Part shown: piece after piece, positions 18,747 to 18,772 of the stretch | How the letters are laid out: every line of letters begins with the position of its first letter | Numbering within the stretch: position 1 is the stretch's first letter | DNA from: Entrophospora sp. SA101 | Taxonomy: Eukaryota > Glomeromycota > Glomeromycetes > Entrophosporales > Entrophosporaceae | NCBI GenBank assembly: GCA_958430865.1 | Contig: CAUDNR010004480.1 | Coordinates: forward strand, 1 to 18,772 | Direction of reading: 5' to 3' | DNA: 18,772 bases | The notes under the pieces: generated by a model | Databases searched by the model: none | Told to the model about the DNA's origin: nothing | The model's input: the letters and a program-made list of their open reading frames with translations, nothing else | Position numbers and translations under genes: made by a program

Positions 18747-18772
18747 GTAATGAAATAATTTAATTATTATTA

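Noticed and set aside
1..18772. tRNA, rRNA, CRISPR arrays or bacterial-style operons
   Set aside because: No cloverleaf with a GGTTCRA-type T-loop, no rRNA signature and no regularly spaced direct repeats with unique spacers were seen.

Overview
The window looks like a strongly AT-rich nuclear segment from an early-diverging filamentous fungus. It is most likely an arbuscular-mycorrhizal Glomeromycotina genome of the Rhizophagus type. The reasons are short GT-AG introns in protein-coding genes, (TTA)n/(TTTA)n/(AT)n microsatellites throughout, a MATA-HMG protein buried in poly-asparagine, relics of dispersed repeats, and protein sequences that read as fungal Ssk2-type MAP3K, myosin II and Ert1/AcuK. 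The species is inferred from recognition only; no search was run.

Layout. 1-7193 has no convincing intact gene. It holds a decayed protein fragment (797-1240), three degenerate tandem repeat units (1215-1826), a long non-coding AT-rich stretch, a doubtful degraded gene (4398-5608) whose end carries a 26-bp inverted repeat (5439-5544), and a cluster of CGTTATA motifs resembling transposon-end DNA (6089-6217). 7194-8900 (minus) is an intact single-exon MATA-HMG gene. 8901-10170 is non-coding. 10174-10632 is a frameshifted relic of a TnpB/Fanzor-like (OrfB_IS605) protein that keeps a RuvC-I-like motif. 11131-12953 (minus) is the back half of a myosin II motor with its neck and the first part of the coiled-coil tail. 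13048-13452 (plus) is one more myosin motor exon, the part that should come before it, but on the opposite strand. 13658-16507 (plus) is a four-exon gene for the regulatory half of an Ssk2/Wis4/SskB-type MAP3K with no kinase domain. 17309 to the right edge (plus) is a seven-exon, right-truncated Zn2Cys6 regulator of the Ert1/AcuK gluconeogenesis family.

The genes do not form a pathway. The main signal is structural. Two large conserved genes (myosin II and the HOG-pathway MAP3K) are present only as parts. The myosin motor exons sit head to head with two splice acceptors 94 bp apart, and transposon and repeat relics lie around them. This could be a real rearrangement breakpoint or an assembly join; long reads and RNA data across 11100-13800 and 16400-16600 would settle it.
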